A stretch of 64,000 bases of DNA from NCBI GenBank assembly GCA_014529385.2, contig CM043944.1:63204248-63268247 (forward strand). Reading direction: 5' to 3'. The translations under genes were made by a program, and so were the position numbers. Position 1 is the stretch's first letter; every line of letters starts with the position of its first letter. Of this stretch, positions 15,481 through 26,099 are shown piece after piece. Under the pieces are notes generated by a model. That model did no database searches and was not told the DNA's origin. It saw nothing but the letters and a program-made list of their open reading frames with translations. The stretch comes from Adiantum capillus-veneris (taxonomy: Eukaryota; Streptophyta; Polypodiopsida; Polypodiales; Pteridaceae).

Positions 15481-18400
15481 GGACTAATGCTTTGCTCATT
15501 TTATGGCTCAGCAGCCCGACTCTGACTATGCCAAAGAGTGTTTTTTGCACCCTGGCGACTTGACTTTTCACATTCTTGTACTTACTACAAACATTTCTTC
15601 AGGTAAAAGTAAGCTTGAATCCTCAAAAAGAGGATTAGTGAAGGACCAAGTTGGCATTGAAGGTTTATCTTGCGAAACCTGTTTTATCTTCTTCCAATAT
15701 GCATTCTCATTGGTTGGGTTGTCCTTCTCTGACTGTGAAGACTCCATTATCTGTTTGATTCTCCAAGTAGGCCTGTTGATAAGAGTCTTTGATGTTGTTG
15801 TAGGCCTATGTTGATCGTTGACATTTGAATTTTGACTAGGAGCATTGGAAGACTTAGGAATCCAAATCTCTTGAGGACCTTTGTAACTCCATTGTTGACT
15901 TTTCTTCGTTCTAGGTCTTGTTGAGTTCTTGAGATCTTCATGAAGGCTTGGTGTAGTTGCAGTTGGCTTGTGGTTGACTGGTAGCCAAATCTTTGTATAC
16001 CGTTTTTAGAATCCTTGTCCAAGAGAAACATTCTTTGAGATCCGTCTTTTTTCTATATCCTCTTGAGAGTTGTGGTAGACTTCAGCATCTTTGTATACCT
16101 GCTACTTAGGTACCCTAGAATATTGTCGAGGTTGATACCTTGTGGGACTTATTTCTTGGGAGGGACTTGAAGTCACTTCATATGCTCTAACCTACGGTTT
16201 TGGTACCCATATCTGTCTGTTACGTTCATAGTACTCTTGTTCTTTTAAGCTCCATTGTGATGCTATCCATCCCACATGTTTGTCTTTCTGTGCTGATTTC
16301 TTGTCTTAAAATCCAAACCGGATCATTGACTTTCACTAAACTGATCGGTACAAACACTTGCTTGACTTTCCTTTGTTATATTGAGTAATTTGGCTGATAT
16401 ACCTTTGCTTTTATGGGTGTCCCCTTTGATGTTTCTGTTGGGTCAGCAACTGACTTTAAGTCTTGAAAGCCTGACTTGCTTGAAGAAGTTGATCCATGAG
16501 GGTTCTTTGATGTCAAGGCATATGCTTTTGCACCTTTTATGCTAATCCGTGGAGGGTCCACTTTGGCCTTACGTTTGTCTGCAAGATTTATCTTCTTTAC
16601 CTCTGGCTTTGATGGAACTCTCTGCTCGATAGCTTCCGTGGTTTCTCTTTGCTCTGTTTGATATGCACTTGATATTGCATGATTTGCTTTAAGCTCTTCT
16701 GCTATTTTTTTCGATGGAGATGAATGATCTTCAATAAGCTTTGCTTTGGCATCGGTCTCCATTTTAACTATGATTGAGGACCTTGTGCTATCGTCCCCAC
16801 GGGTGATCAGTTTTGGTCTTCATTCTTTGATGTCTGTGATGACTTCATCATGTTTACATTCTATATCTCTAACATCTTTTGGGCCATTGGCATTCCCATT
16901 ATGATGTCGTATGGCATATCTTTTGCTGTGATCACAGGGAATTGCGCTATGATTTTTGTGAGCTTACTTCAATGGTGGTGGAGATGATATTCCAGCATTC
17001 TGCTCGTCTCCTGATATGTCAATGAATTCAGGAGCATCTTCTAGTTGTCGTTGGCCACATCTTTTCCAAGTGCAAAAAGACATGAGGTTCTTGTCTAACT
17101 GTAAATCCAGCTTTACTTCATTTTCACCAACTATGTCGCACTTGATCTTCTCAAGATTTGTGTCTCAATTGACTACTTTGGTTGTGGTAGCATCCTTGAA
17201 TTGAGATTTTTCTTCAACTTCTTTGGTTCGACCACCTGCTTCAATTGGTCTTGGCTCCATTGGCTGTGATACTGCACAATTTTGCAATTGTTGAGCATTG
17301 TCCTCCTGGATCTGGGTAACTCTTGATCTTAATAGATCCACTGTACTTTCTGACAGCATCTGTCTCTTCGGAGGAGATTTTGGTGGTGACATTTGTGTAG
17401 ATTTTTGAACTTTAGGTTCTTTTGTCTTTGAATTTTCTGTCACTTGTTGTGGCAGCTTGAGGCTTTGCACCATCGTTAGATAGTCTTTGACTTCAGCCGA
17501 GCCATCCATATGGGTTTGTACAAGATCATGACCTTGCTGATATTTGTTACCATGTGCATCTTGATATGCATATGTGAGTTTGGTTACATGTAACTGTTTG
17601 AACACTATGGGATTTGTCGGCTTTTGGCTTTGATTTGTGGAGATCAGCTGAAACTTCTGTCCTTGATGATCTTCATTTAAGCATTTGTCTGCAGACTCTG
17701 ATGGAATCTGGGTCAATTGGAAACTTCCAACAACCATATGATCTTTCAATGGTTTCTGCTTTGAAGAGGTCAGTTGGCTAGAAGCTCTATGGCTTCTACT
17801 TGGTGTAGCATTTCCTAGCACATAGGCTGAGCTTGATGGATTTACAGCTCCCCTCTTCCTAGGTTGATCACTATAGCCTGCTTCATTATAAGAGTTCAAA
17901 ATTATTTGGCTCTCGTTTAGTCTCACCTTTTGGGACTGTGAAGGTACACTTTTGGTAGCACTGTTAACATTTGGCATCTGTAAACCTTCTACATAGTTAC
18001 CTATGTATCTTTGTGAAACATGACAAATGATTCCCCAAGTTAAGCTGTAGATAGCATTATCTTTGCATTGATATTGTCTATCCCAAGGGTCTCCTATGAT
18101 ATGAGCTTCTGTGGTTTCAGGACCCAATGCATCATAGATGCTAGAATCCCGTCTATATCTACGACTATTTTGGTCAAAGTATATGCTCGTTTGGTCACAA
18201 CATCGAAGCTTGATTTCCAATGGAGGAGAGTTTGGCTTTGAACAGATTTCTGGGTTCACTTGGATAACACCCTTCAACTCTAGAGAGGATGGGCTATAAT
18301 AGATTCTTTTCTCTGAAATGAAGCATCCTTTTTTATCTATCATTGGACGCACTTCTATGAGCTGGTATTGTGGGCCGTTCAAACACTGGTTGATATTTTT

Positions 18401-19420
18401 TGTACAGTTTCCCTTTTTGGTCTACATAGTGTGCATATGAATGATGGGTGCCATACAATGCTAACATCATTCTGTTTGATGTGTCCCTTAGACTCGTGAA
18501 TGATTGCACACTTGTGGTAGTGGATGTAGAATTATTTGCAAACCTAACAGTTTTTTCACCCTTTGGTGATATCTCGACACCTTTACTAAATTCATGCAAG
18601 AATTTGTTGTTCAAAGAAAAAATTTTAGCCTTTTCAGGTGCCTGTGCATCCTTATGCTGATTTTGAATTTGCAATGATTTTATTGGTGCTTCTAATGGTA
18701 ATCCAGAATCATCTGATTACATTAAAAGTGATGAGTTAAATGCACTTACATCGAGATTTGCATTTTCAATCTGCTATGTGTCTTGCTTTGCAGTTGATGT
18801 ATCCCTGTTGGCTGGATTTCTTGGACAATCTTCAGAAAAGTATCCACCTTTTCGTCCACAATCTGAGCAATACGCCATGACTGGTGGTATTTCATTTGGC
18901 TCTATCATGCCAAGCTCTAGCTGAGAAGTTTCAGCTTCTGTACTTGCCAAGTTTTCGACATCTTCTTTTAGAACACTGAGCATCAAGCTGTAGATTGCTC
19001 CGTCTTGACCTTTGTACCGTCTTTGGCTTGGTTCTCCAATTAGGTTGGCTTCAATTGGTTGATCTGTTGGATCTTGCAATTTTGGTTCTCGGTTATAGAT
19101 TTGACCACTGTAATCCATGTACAATGACCCTGATTGCATATGCACCAACTGTATGCTTTGCTGGCTTGTGCTTTCTACATACACACTTGGGTTGACTTTT
19201 TGTTTTCTGAATCTGGCTTTACTCTAATCAACAAGATTTTGGCTCCTGTGTTGCTTTTGCTGCTCATTAAGTATCTATGACCTTTTGTATCTACATATAA
19301 GACTTTGTCTCCATTGTAGCCATATAGTTGTAAAATCTGGTCGGTTGCAGCAGCACTTGTGCTGCCACTGCTATTGGCTTGTCGTGCTGTATTTGGACTC
19401 TCGGATCGATTTGAGTCCAT
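15481..19420 (-). pseudogene. Element B polyprotein with YxDxxGxxY repeats, knuckle and retropepsin-like remnant, copy 1
   Basis: Starting at a Met near 19420 (MDSNRSESPN). Visible in order: a Tyr/Asp/Gly repeat (YVDTKGHRY, about 19270-19340), a second (YMDYSGQIY, 19095-19154) followed by EANLIGEP and DGAIYSL, a zinc knuckle CX2CX5HX4C at about 18800-18845 whose His is Tyr in this copy, more repeats (YVDQKGKLY, 18402-18464; YFDQNSRRY, 18146-18214; YQDAHGNKY, 17531-17602), a degenerate retropepsin-like part (16860-17130), a Lys/Pro-rich linker with VYQPNY, and a W-I-P/QGF repeat near 15900-16060. The 405-codon piece 17165-18382 is still open here but broken in copy 2. No gag domain, RT, RNase H or integrase seen. 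Function inferred only as a structural or RNA-binding protein of a non-autonomous retroelement. Confidence 0.6.
16860..17130 (-). pseudogene. Retropepsin-like domain without DTG/DSG, copy 1
   Basis: The second half reads like the end of a retroviral-type aspartic protease (FPVITAKDMPYDIIMGMP, compare the usual I-L/I-G-R-P-F/W). Upstream, at the place of the catalytic loop, DLQLDKNLMS is found instead of a D-T/S-G-A loop. Copy 1 has a frameshift inside it where one C is missing relative to copy 2 (near 16958). Likely a fold retained without catalysis, or simply decay. Confidence 0.45.
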
Positions 19421-19561
19421 GTTGGCTCTATCCACAAAAACTGTCAATTGGCAGAAGCTAGAATTGATTAGCAGAATTTCTCTTGCTCGTACTAGCCTAA
19501 TCTGCAATTGTATGCGAATTTTGCTCATGTTTGTCCAATTGGAAGCTAATTTGCAGCGCAA

Positions 19562-20480
19562 TTACTCGCACTAGTCAATTTCTAGCATGCAGAATTTTGG
19601 AAATTTGACTGCCGCTCAACTGCTTCGAGTTGGTCGATTTGCTTGCTTTTTTGGTTGATCTGATCCGCTTTGCGGTGTGCTCCGTTTGCTGTGTTTTCTC
19701 GATGTACGGCATACTTTTCGTTGCTCTTCAACTTGTTGGCTTTCTAGCTTTTGCTGGCTCGTTTTGGTTTTTTTGTCTTTTTCTGGCACTTTCGGGGAGT
19801 TCCTTTTTATTTTTTCTTAGTATTTTATGAATTTTATTTTGATTTTTTTGGACGATTTTGGATTTTTTGTGAGTTTTTTTTTTCTGGCAATTTCGATTTA
19901 TCTCTGAGTTTTTTGAGTTTTTATGAATTTTCAATGTGTTTTTTTAAAATTTTTGTAAATTTTTGAAATTTTTTCCATGATTTTTTCTAAATTTTAATGG
20001 ATTTAAAAAAAAACCTTTTTCTGTGATTTTACTGTCAAATTTTAATTTTTATAGAATTTTCTAAGATACTTTTATTTTTATTGAGTTTTTTGCTTTTATG
20101 GTGATTTTTCTGATCAATTTTGAATTTTTTTACAAATTCTCTAGGTTTTTTTTCTATTTTTCTAGAATTTTTAAAACTCTTTTTTGAAATTTTTATGATT
20201 TCTATGTGATTTTTTATTTTTATTGGAGTTTTTGTGTGTTTGTTTTCCTAAAAAGCCTTTTTTTTAAATTTTTAATTGGATTTTTAAAAAAATTTATGAG
20301 AAATAAATTGAAATTAAATCAAAATGAACTTCTACCTAATCACTGCAGTCTTACATGGCGCCTCTGGCAAGGGGCCGTTGGCGTTGACGCAGGAGACGTC
20401 CGAGGTGTTGGCGCGCAGGCATGAGATGCGCGTGTTGCAGGTCGGGCCCGGCAGTTTGGAGACAGGGAGAGAGCGCCATG
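19562..20480 (-). other. A-rich leader region of element B (minus strand)
   Basis: Between the start of the element B frame and the AG arrays, 19745-20330 is extremely T-rich on the plus strand, so an element B RNA would be A-rich and unstructured here. Open frames in it are composition artefacts. No PBS or 5' LTR for element B could be found beyond it. Confidence 0.5.
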
Positions 20481-20724
<244 letters not shown>

Positions 20725-21794
20725 TGTTAGCGGGTACGCCGCGACGGACTATGGAGCACAGCGAGAACATAGACCAACAAACTGTCAATCCGAGGACGTA
20801 GCTGACCCGACTAGGGCATGGAGGCAATCTCTCGGTTGTCAACCCTGAGCTAGACACGAACAACACTCTACAGTCACTAATCCTACCACAACACTACCAT
20901 AAAGCAAAGAAACAGACAACGCATCCTACGAAACACTACAAGCTCGAAACAGTCTCAAATCATATCGGAATGACTCGAAATCGGAGGGTAAGACTCACAA
21001 GGACATAACCTATGTGGCCAAACACCTAAACCCTGAAAACCATAACTTGAAGACCTCTAATCGCTGTCGCGATAGACTCAAAACAACAATTTTCAAAGGG
21101 TCCGGAACTGATCTACAAAAACATTAGCACGAAGAGCTTCTCGCCCTGATTCTAACGACTACTCGATCATTCAGAACGGATGTCGTTTGAGATACTTACG
21201 ACCAAATATAGCTCGTAGGAGGCGGGCTCGTGATGTGGTCCTCAGCTTGCATTGCTTGCGTCGACGCGGAGAGCTCCTCGATGCTAACACGCTCCTACTC
21301 TCATATCTGCAATGTGATTAGTGTGCGCGATGGTGTGTGTGCGTGAAGCTCACTACTGTGTGCTGTAGAACCCACGACTGTATATTATTTGAGGTAACGT
21401 AATGTGTCCTTTACAAAGCCTTAGGTTTTAGCTTATATACCAAGCCTTCAAACCTAATGTCCGGCCAAATGACCTGAATTTTCCCTAGGCTTCTACAGAG
21501 CTTAATTACAAGAAACTGAGTTGGCTTTACTCATTATACAAGCATCTGCGGCCAAAATACAAGTGCCGACTTAAAATATGAGGTTCCCGTAAACATTACA
21601 AAAGTGGCCGAAATGGCTCAAAATAATAATAACGGGATATTCGATGACGTCCATGAACTCGTATCTTCATGTTGCAACATCCATCTTCATCTTTATTACT
21701 TCATCACCTTTTTCATGTGGAATCTTTACAGAATCTTTGAGGAATATTAATGGAATCTTTATGGAAACGTTGTTGAAAGGGCGTCCTTTTAACA
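20725..21794 (-). repeat. Element A 3' LTR (left)
   Basis: Plus strand begins TGTTAGCGGG and ends CCTTTTAACA; both ends are TG..CA on either strand. Length 1,070 bases versus 1,054 for the right LTR, the difference coming from small indels (for example extra bases near 21738-21748). A minus-strand TATA (plus TTATATACC, 21433-21441) is the likely promoter element. A half-copy of the leader palindrome (CGCGATAGAC) lies at about 21068-21077. Confidence 0.95.
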
Positions 21795-21806
21795 CTCTCC
21801 CCCTCC
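21795..21806 (-). promoter_or_regulatory. Polypurine tract of element A
   Basis: CTCTCCCCCTCC on the plus strand is GGAGGGGGAGAG on the element strand, directly abutting the 3' LTR, the position where plus-strand DNA synthesis is primed in LTR retrotransposons. The identical 13-base word including the next G recurs at 21975-21987. Confidence 0.85.
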
Positions 21807-23005
21807 GAATTCTTGTCGTCCCCGACAAGACCCTATGTCTTTGCTGGCCTTGACGAGTTCTTGATGTCTTGGTGTTGGTTGAAGTTGTTGTGGCAGCCTC
21901 TTCTGTAGTTGGTTGCTTTGTGTGATGTTAAAGCTACCTTGAAGTTGTACCTGTAGTGTATCTGAAGCCTGGAACTCTCCCCCTCCGATTGGTTGTTGTA
22001 TCTTGAATTGCATGAGGTTGTATCGACTTGTTGGTGCAGCAGCTCGTTGTCATTGTAGCTCTAGTATGTTTTTCCTATGGTTGTTATCTGGAAGTCGTAC
22101 CTGTAAGTTGACTTGAAGCTTTGTCAAGCTGTTTTTTGGCCTCTCCCTTTTGACTTGTCAGTAGATTTTCAATTAGTAGTGTGGGGATATCATGGTTCTT
22201 CTTGTTTTTGTTGTTATAAAAAGAGTAAAAGAAAAATGTAGCGTATATACAAAATGAAGGTCTTGGATAACTGGATAAGACTAAAGGGAAAACCCAGTGG
22301 GAAAAAATGTCTTTAGTCATAATTAAATGCGAGGCTATATGTACTTAGGTTCTGATGTTATAGAGTTATGCTGAGTTAAAGTACATATGGCTATATGACT
22401 ACTAGTATGGGCTTGATATACATGGATAAGTGTTAGTAGCTTGAAGTCAGAGTCATTGTTGTTGGGCAAAGGCTCATAAAACTTGTTTCCGCTTGGTCAT
22501 CGTCATTTGTTTGTGTAAGTGCATGGGTGGAATAAAATAGAGTGCCTAATGCATATGTCCAATGATGGGACATCTATATGCTTGCATAGAGTTATGCATG
22601 TTAAAAAAGATGCGGTGCGAGAGAAGAGTATTGATGGGTTCTTCATGGAGTTAGTGTAGTGAGCAAAACATATAGCATGAGTGCTTCAAAAGCTTTCACT
22701 ACTCACAAGAAGGGTTTTTGCTGTTGAGGTTTCTCCACTCTTCCTCACTGTGTCAAGTGCGTGAGTGTTTTTGTTTTGGACTACTCCGCCTTCTCCACCT
22801 TATATATTATATGGACTTTGACTCTTTGCTCACCTCTTCCAGCATGAGAGACATGACTTTATGTATGCTCAACTCTCCAGCTTGAGCTTATACCTATTAG
22901 CTAGACTCATAGACCACAGAAAAATATTAACTTGAAGCTTGGGTCTGACACTTTGCTCATTTAGTGGCTTAGCTGCCCGACTCTAGACTCTTATGCCATG
23001 TAAGT
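21807..23005 (-). other. Element A 3' non-coding region with conserved blocks
   Basis: No protein recognised. It holds a second polypurine tract (21975-21987) and blocks matching element B's 3' region: GGGAAAACCCAGTGGGAAAA near 22288-22307, about 34 bases at 22541-22574, and blocks at 22826-22895 and 22936-22998. Confidence 0.6.
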
Positions 23006-23965
23006 TTAATGGCGACTTGGACTTACTTGATCGCGGCCTGAAATCCAATTCCATATGCTTTTGATGTTTAGGCCTTTCTCGTTAGTTTCTGTTTGAGATG
23101 CAATGGTGTCCAATACATTGGCATATATCTGCTCTTCATTCCTTGGTAGCAAATTGTGGTCGCTTGATGAGACAGGTATTGATGTTGAAGCAATGGTTGA
23201 TGAAGTCTTCTTCTTCCGGATAGTGTTCTTCAAAACTGTGACCTCCGCATTTTCCGTTGCTTTCTTTTTGTTGTTAAGAGGCTGTAAAGGAGTTGTGTAT
23301 CTTTCTTGTTGTTGAGCCTCAATCGTGGATTTTGGAACCCACATTGTTCTTGGGCCTGGTGTGATCTTTTTTGCCACTTGCCTTGTTTCGTCTTTGACTT
23401 GATGGTACCTTGTCTTTAACTTCCAAATATGGTTGTGACTTTTGTAAAAGCCTTGCTCTTGTAGTAATTGACGAGGGATCCATCTATAGGTTGTAGTACT
23501 CTTGGGTGTAGCGTGTGGCTGCTCTTGATTTCTTGATGTTTCTTGCTTTTCCTGGGTGATTCCTTGATAAGCTACTACCGTAGGTAACCAGATTTGAAAG
23601 TTACCCTCATAGAATCCTTGTTCTTCGAGTAACTCGACTGGAATGAATCTTTGGACTTGCTTGGAGGTGATCTTCACTTGACTTTGTTGGGTAGTCTGGT
23701 AGAATTGTGATTTCATTACCCAGACTTGTCGTATGGTTTGTCCAGTGGAAGACCTTCTCTTTTTCTTTTTGTATCTATCCTTTCTCTTGGTTGAGTTATG
23801 TGATTGACGTTGACGGTTTTGTTGATTCCTGACTGAGTGGTTGTCATGGGATGGATATCGCCAGGCGGTTATCTTGGGCTTGTTGACCCAAACATATGAA
23901 TTTCCTTTCTTGTAGCCTTGTGCAATAATTGACTCGTTTGATGTGATCCATCCTGTTACCTGTGC
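23006..23965 (-). CDS. Element A C-terminal W-I-P / Q-G-F-Y repeat protein part
   Basis: Open in the main frame after the TAA at 23968-23966 to the final stop. It contains three copies of a motif of about 22 residues: WITSNESIIAQGYKKGNSYV, then FIPVELLEEQGFYEGNFQIW, then WIPRQLLQEQGFYKSHNHIW, each starting with an aromatic-Ile-Pro-like step and ending in I/V-W; a fourth partial copy is MWVPKSTIEAQQQ. The region between repeats 1 and 2 is highly basic (KRKDRYKKKKRR). Nothing known to me matches. It occupies the position where RT and integrase would normally lie. Confidence 0.55.
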   Translation of the reverse strand, partial: AQVTGWITSNESIIAQGYKKGNSYVWVNKPKITAWRYPSHDNHSVRNQQNRQRQSHNSTKRKDRYKKKKRRSSTGQTIRQVWVMKSQFYQTTQQSQVKITSKQVQRFIPVELLEEQGFYEGNFQIWLPTVVAYQGITQEKQETSRNQEQPHATPKSTTTYRWIPRQLLQEQGFYKSHNHIWKLKTRYHQVKDETRQVAKKITPGPRTMWVPKSTIEAQQQERYTTPLQPLNNKKKATENAEVTVLKNTIRKKKTSSTIASTSIPVSSSDHNLLPRNEEQIYANVLDTIASQTETNEKGLNIKSIWNWISGRDQVSPSRH

Positions 23966-24895
23966 TTATTGAGGTTGTTCCTGTGATTGTATCCAAATTG
24001 GATCATTAACTTTAATCTGTGCCTTGGATACTAGCACTTGGTTGACCTGTTTTGACTTCCTTTGGAGACTTTCGGGCGATGGAAACTTCGGTTGATAGAC
24101 TTTTTGCTTGGGTTTCCATTGTTTTGTTGATGGTTTGGCTTTTGAGGTAGAGGCTTTGTCTTGCACTTGCATTGGCTGGGCTAGAGACGGTGGGCTTACT
24201 TTAGCTTTGCCTTTTTCAATAGCCAAGAATCTTTGAACTGTTGTAGGCTTGACCTGTGTTGCCACTTGATAGCTTGTCGTGATGACCATTGTTGAAGATT
24301 CAGGCTCGTTTTCAAAGACTTGTGCCCATGGCTTGGAAAAAATCAAGTGTGTTCCCATTTGTCGAGAATCTACCACCAAGAATTTTTCTTTGACATTCTG
24401 TGAGTGTAGTTGGAGTGTAGCTTCTGCTATCCCCATACTTATAACATCTACTTCAGGTGAGAGATTTACCTTTATCTGAATATCATAAAGCTTGGGCCTA
24501 CCTAGAAGTAACCACATGTCATATGACATGACATTAGTCGTGGAATTTGTATGAATTTCTGCCATAAAATTCATCTTGAATCCGTCTTGTGCACTTAGCA
24601 AAAAGTTGATCTTCTTTGGTACTAGATTGCCTGTGTTCTCTTCAGTGACTTGAGCAATCTTTGGCCTGGACTCCTTGTCATTTTCTTCTTCATTGTTCAC
24701 ACTTCTAAGTTCATCTCTGTGTTCTAGCTCCTGCTTGACCACCATTTCCTCTGATATGTCTTTTGGAGAGACAAAATGAGCATTTGGTTCCTGTAGAGTC
24801 ATAGGCTCTTCTTCCTCGACTTCAACTGTTGAAATGTCACCAATAGTGTCTGAACTTCCTGTCAATTGCTGCACCTCTTCTTTGATTGATTCCAA
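23966..24895 (-). CDS. Element A second, inactive retropepsin-like domain
   Basis: Residues about 100-205 follow the retropepsin pattern: a strand (FMAEIH), then TNSTTNVMSYDMW where the active-site loop D-T/S-G-A-T-x-N-L/V-M-S would be, then LGRPKLY, an SMGIAEATLQLH hairpin, KFLVVDSRQMG, and LIFSKPWAQVF in place of ILGRPW. The catalytic Asp is missing (His-Thr-Asn takes the place of Asp-Thr-Gly), so it should not cleave. A Lys/Pro-rich tail (KQKVYQPKFPSP) and VNDPIWIQ follow, and both are echoed in element B. Probably a structural leftover or a domain with a new role. Confidence 0.55.
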   Translation of the reverse strand: MESIKEEVQQLTGSSDTIGDISTVEVEEEEPMTLQEPNAHFVSPKDISEEMVVKQELEHRDELRSVNNEEENDKESRPKIAQVTEENTGNLVPKKINFLLSAQDGFKMNFMAEIHTNSTTNVMSYDMWLLLGRPKLYDIQIKVNLSPEVDVISMGIAEATLQLHSQNVKEKFLVVDSRQMGTHLIFSKPWAQVFENEPESSTMVITTSYQVATQVKPTTVQRFLAIEKGKAKVSPPSLAQPMQVQDKASTSKAKPSTKQWKPKQKVYQPKFPSPESLQRKSKQVNQVLVSKAQIKVNDPIWIQSQEQPQ

Positions 24896-24961
24896 GTCTT
24901 CATATTGCTCGTTTGTAGGCGCTGGACCTGAAGCATCTTCTTTGGATCTTAGCCCTTCTTC

Positions 24962-25516
24962 CTACAACTTTGCTTTGTTGACTTGCGGCTCCTCCTTTGT
25001 ACTATGCATTCGAGTTGGACAATTTGTAATCAAGTGTTTTATTGCACACTGATCGCAAAGAGAACCTATTTCTATATGACCAGTATTCGGGCTAGGTATA
25101 TGGTTTTGTGTTATCCCCATAGCTGATAACCCTGTTTTGAATTCATATTCAGATTCGTCATCTGTCTCACCCATAACCCTTAGCATGTAGTAGGGGACTA
25201 TGTCATACCCATTCTCATCGCAAAATTTTGTTGGTGTGGTCTCATTAACACAGACATCCAAAGTAGCCAATATCTGAGTCCACTATAGCGGTTCTAACAC
25301 CTCTTCTGGAAAAGGTTCTCTTATGTAAGCATCATCTTCTAAGACCCTCTCTAAGGAATTCTCATTTCTCCCAAAGCCACTACACTCCGATGCTCCGCAC
25401 ATCCAGATTTCTTTCTTTTTGCCCATCCACGGATGGTCTGTTGATCCACTTTGTGTTGCAGAATCAAAATCTTCCACGGGCGTTCTAGTTACATCTTGGT
25501 AACTATGATTTCTCAT
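24962..25516 (-). CDS. Element A linker with fourth zinc knuckle
   Basis: Two open pieces in the main polyprotein frame (25516-25283 and 25270-24962) parted by one TAG. The first is acidic and of unknown role (ERVLEDDAYIREPFPEE). The second has a Tyr/Asp-type segment (FCDENGYDIVPYY) and a knuckle CDQCAIKHLITNC (CX2CX3HX4C) similar in spacing to the third knuckle upstream, suggesting internal duplication of a knuckle-protease module. Confidence 0.6.
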
Positions 25517-26099
25517 ATTTACACGTGTTGTGGTTCACATGTCTCAAGTATAGATAATCATAACCCCAATCTTGTACCATCTTGAGTTGCCTCATGAATG
25601 GTCTTCCAAGGATGATTTCATAGTTATTTTTCTTGCCAAAGTCAACTGTGGCAAAAGTATGCGCATACTCTATACCACAAGAAGACACCACTATCGCTTC
25701 TAGCAATCCCATGGGTCTTTCCACATGCCCATCCGCTAACTTTAATTTTATTCTGGTTGTTCTAAAGGCGGGCCTACCCCATTTCTCCCATATTTGTTTT
25801 ATTGCTATGGCAATTCCTGCTCCGCTGTCAAGTATAGCTTTTGTTTCAATCCCATTGTACTCGACAGGCAAAGTGGCATTACCATCTTCTCCTTCACAGT
25901 ACTCTCCTACTTTGTTCAGAGGTACCGGTCTTACATTTGATCTAGGCTTCTCGATCTCATCTAGCTCTTTTTCCAGAAACCTTAGCGGGCTTTTGATCCC
26001 AATTTTTTCCAAGCATTTTCCTATATCCGTCCGCATACTTGGCCTGATTTCAAAATTTCTGCCAATGTAATTGTGCACTTCACTGGCGTGGATAGAAAG
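25503..26099 (-). CDS. Element A aspartic protease (retropepsin)
   Basis: The protease would cleave the polyprotein in the particle. The catalytic loop ILDSGAG is intact, preceded by the usual LPVEYNGIETKA strand, and the second signature IILGRPFMRQL is present, giving a normal-length retropepsin of about 110 residues as one half of the dimeric enzyme. It lies in the -1 frame relative to the upstream piece, overlapping its end by about 78 bases, and lacks an ATG (GTG at 26078). Downstream the original frame is resumed near 25516. A programmed shift is possible, but no canonical slippery heptamer is in register. Confidence 0.8.
   Translation of the reverse strand, partial: LSIHASEVHNYIGRNFEIRPSMRTDIGKCLEKIGIKSPLRFLEKELDEIEKPRSNVRPVPLNKVGEYCEGEDGNATLPVEYNGIETKAILDSGAGIAIAIKQIWEKWGRPAFRTTRIKLKLADGHVERPMGLLEAIVVSSCGIEYAHTFATVDFGKKNNYEIILGRPFMRQLKMVQDWGYDYLYLRHVNHNTCKYEKS

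Noticed and set aside
26021-26078. A classical -1 slippery heptamer (A AAT TTT near 26055) before the protease
   Set aside because: AAT and TTT are codons of the protease frame, not of the upstream frame, so the heptamer is out of register for a gag-to-protease shift.
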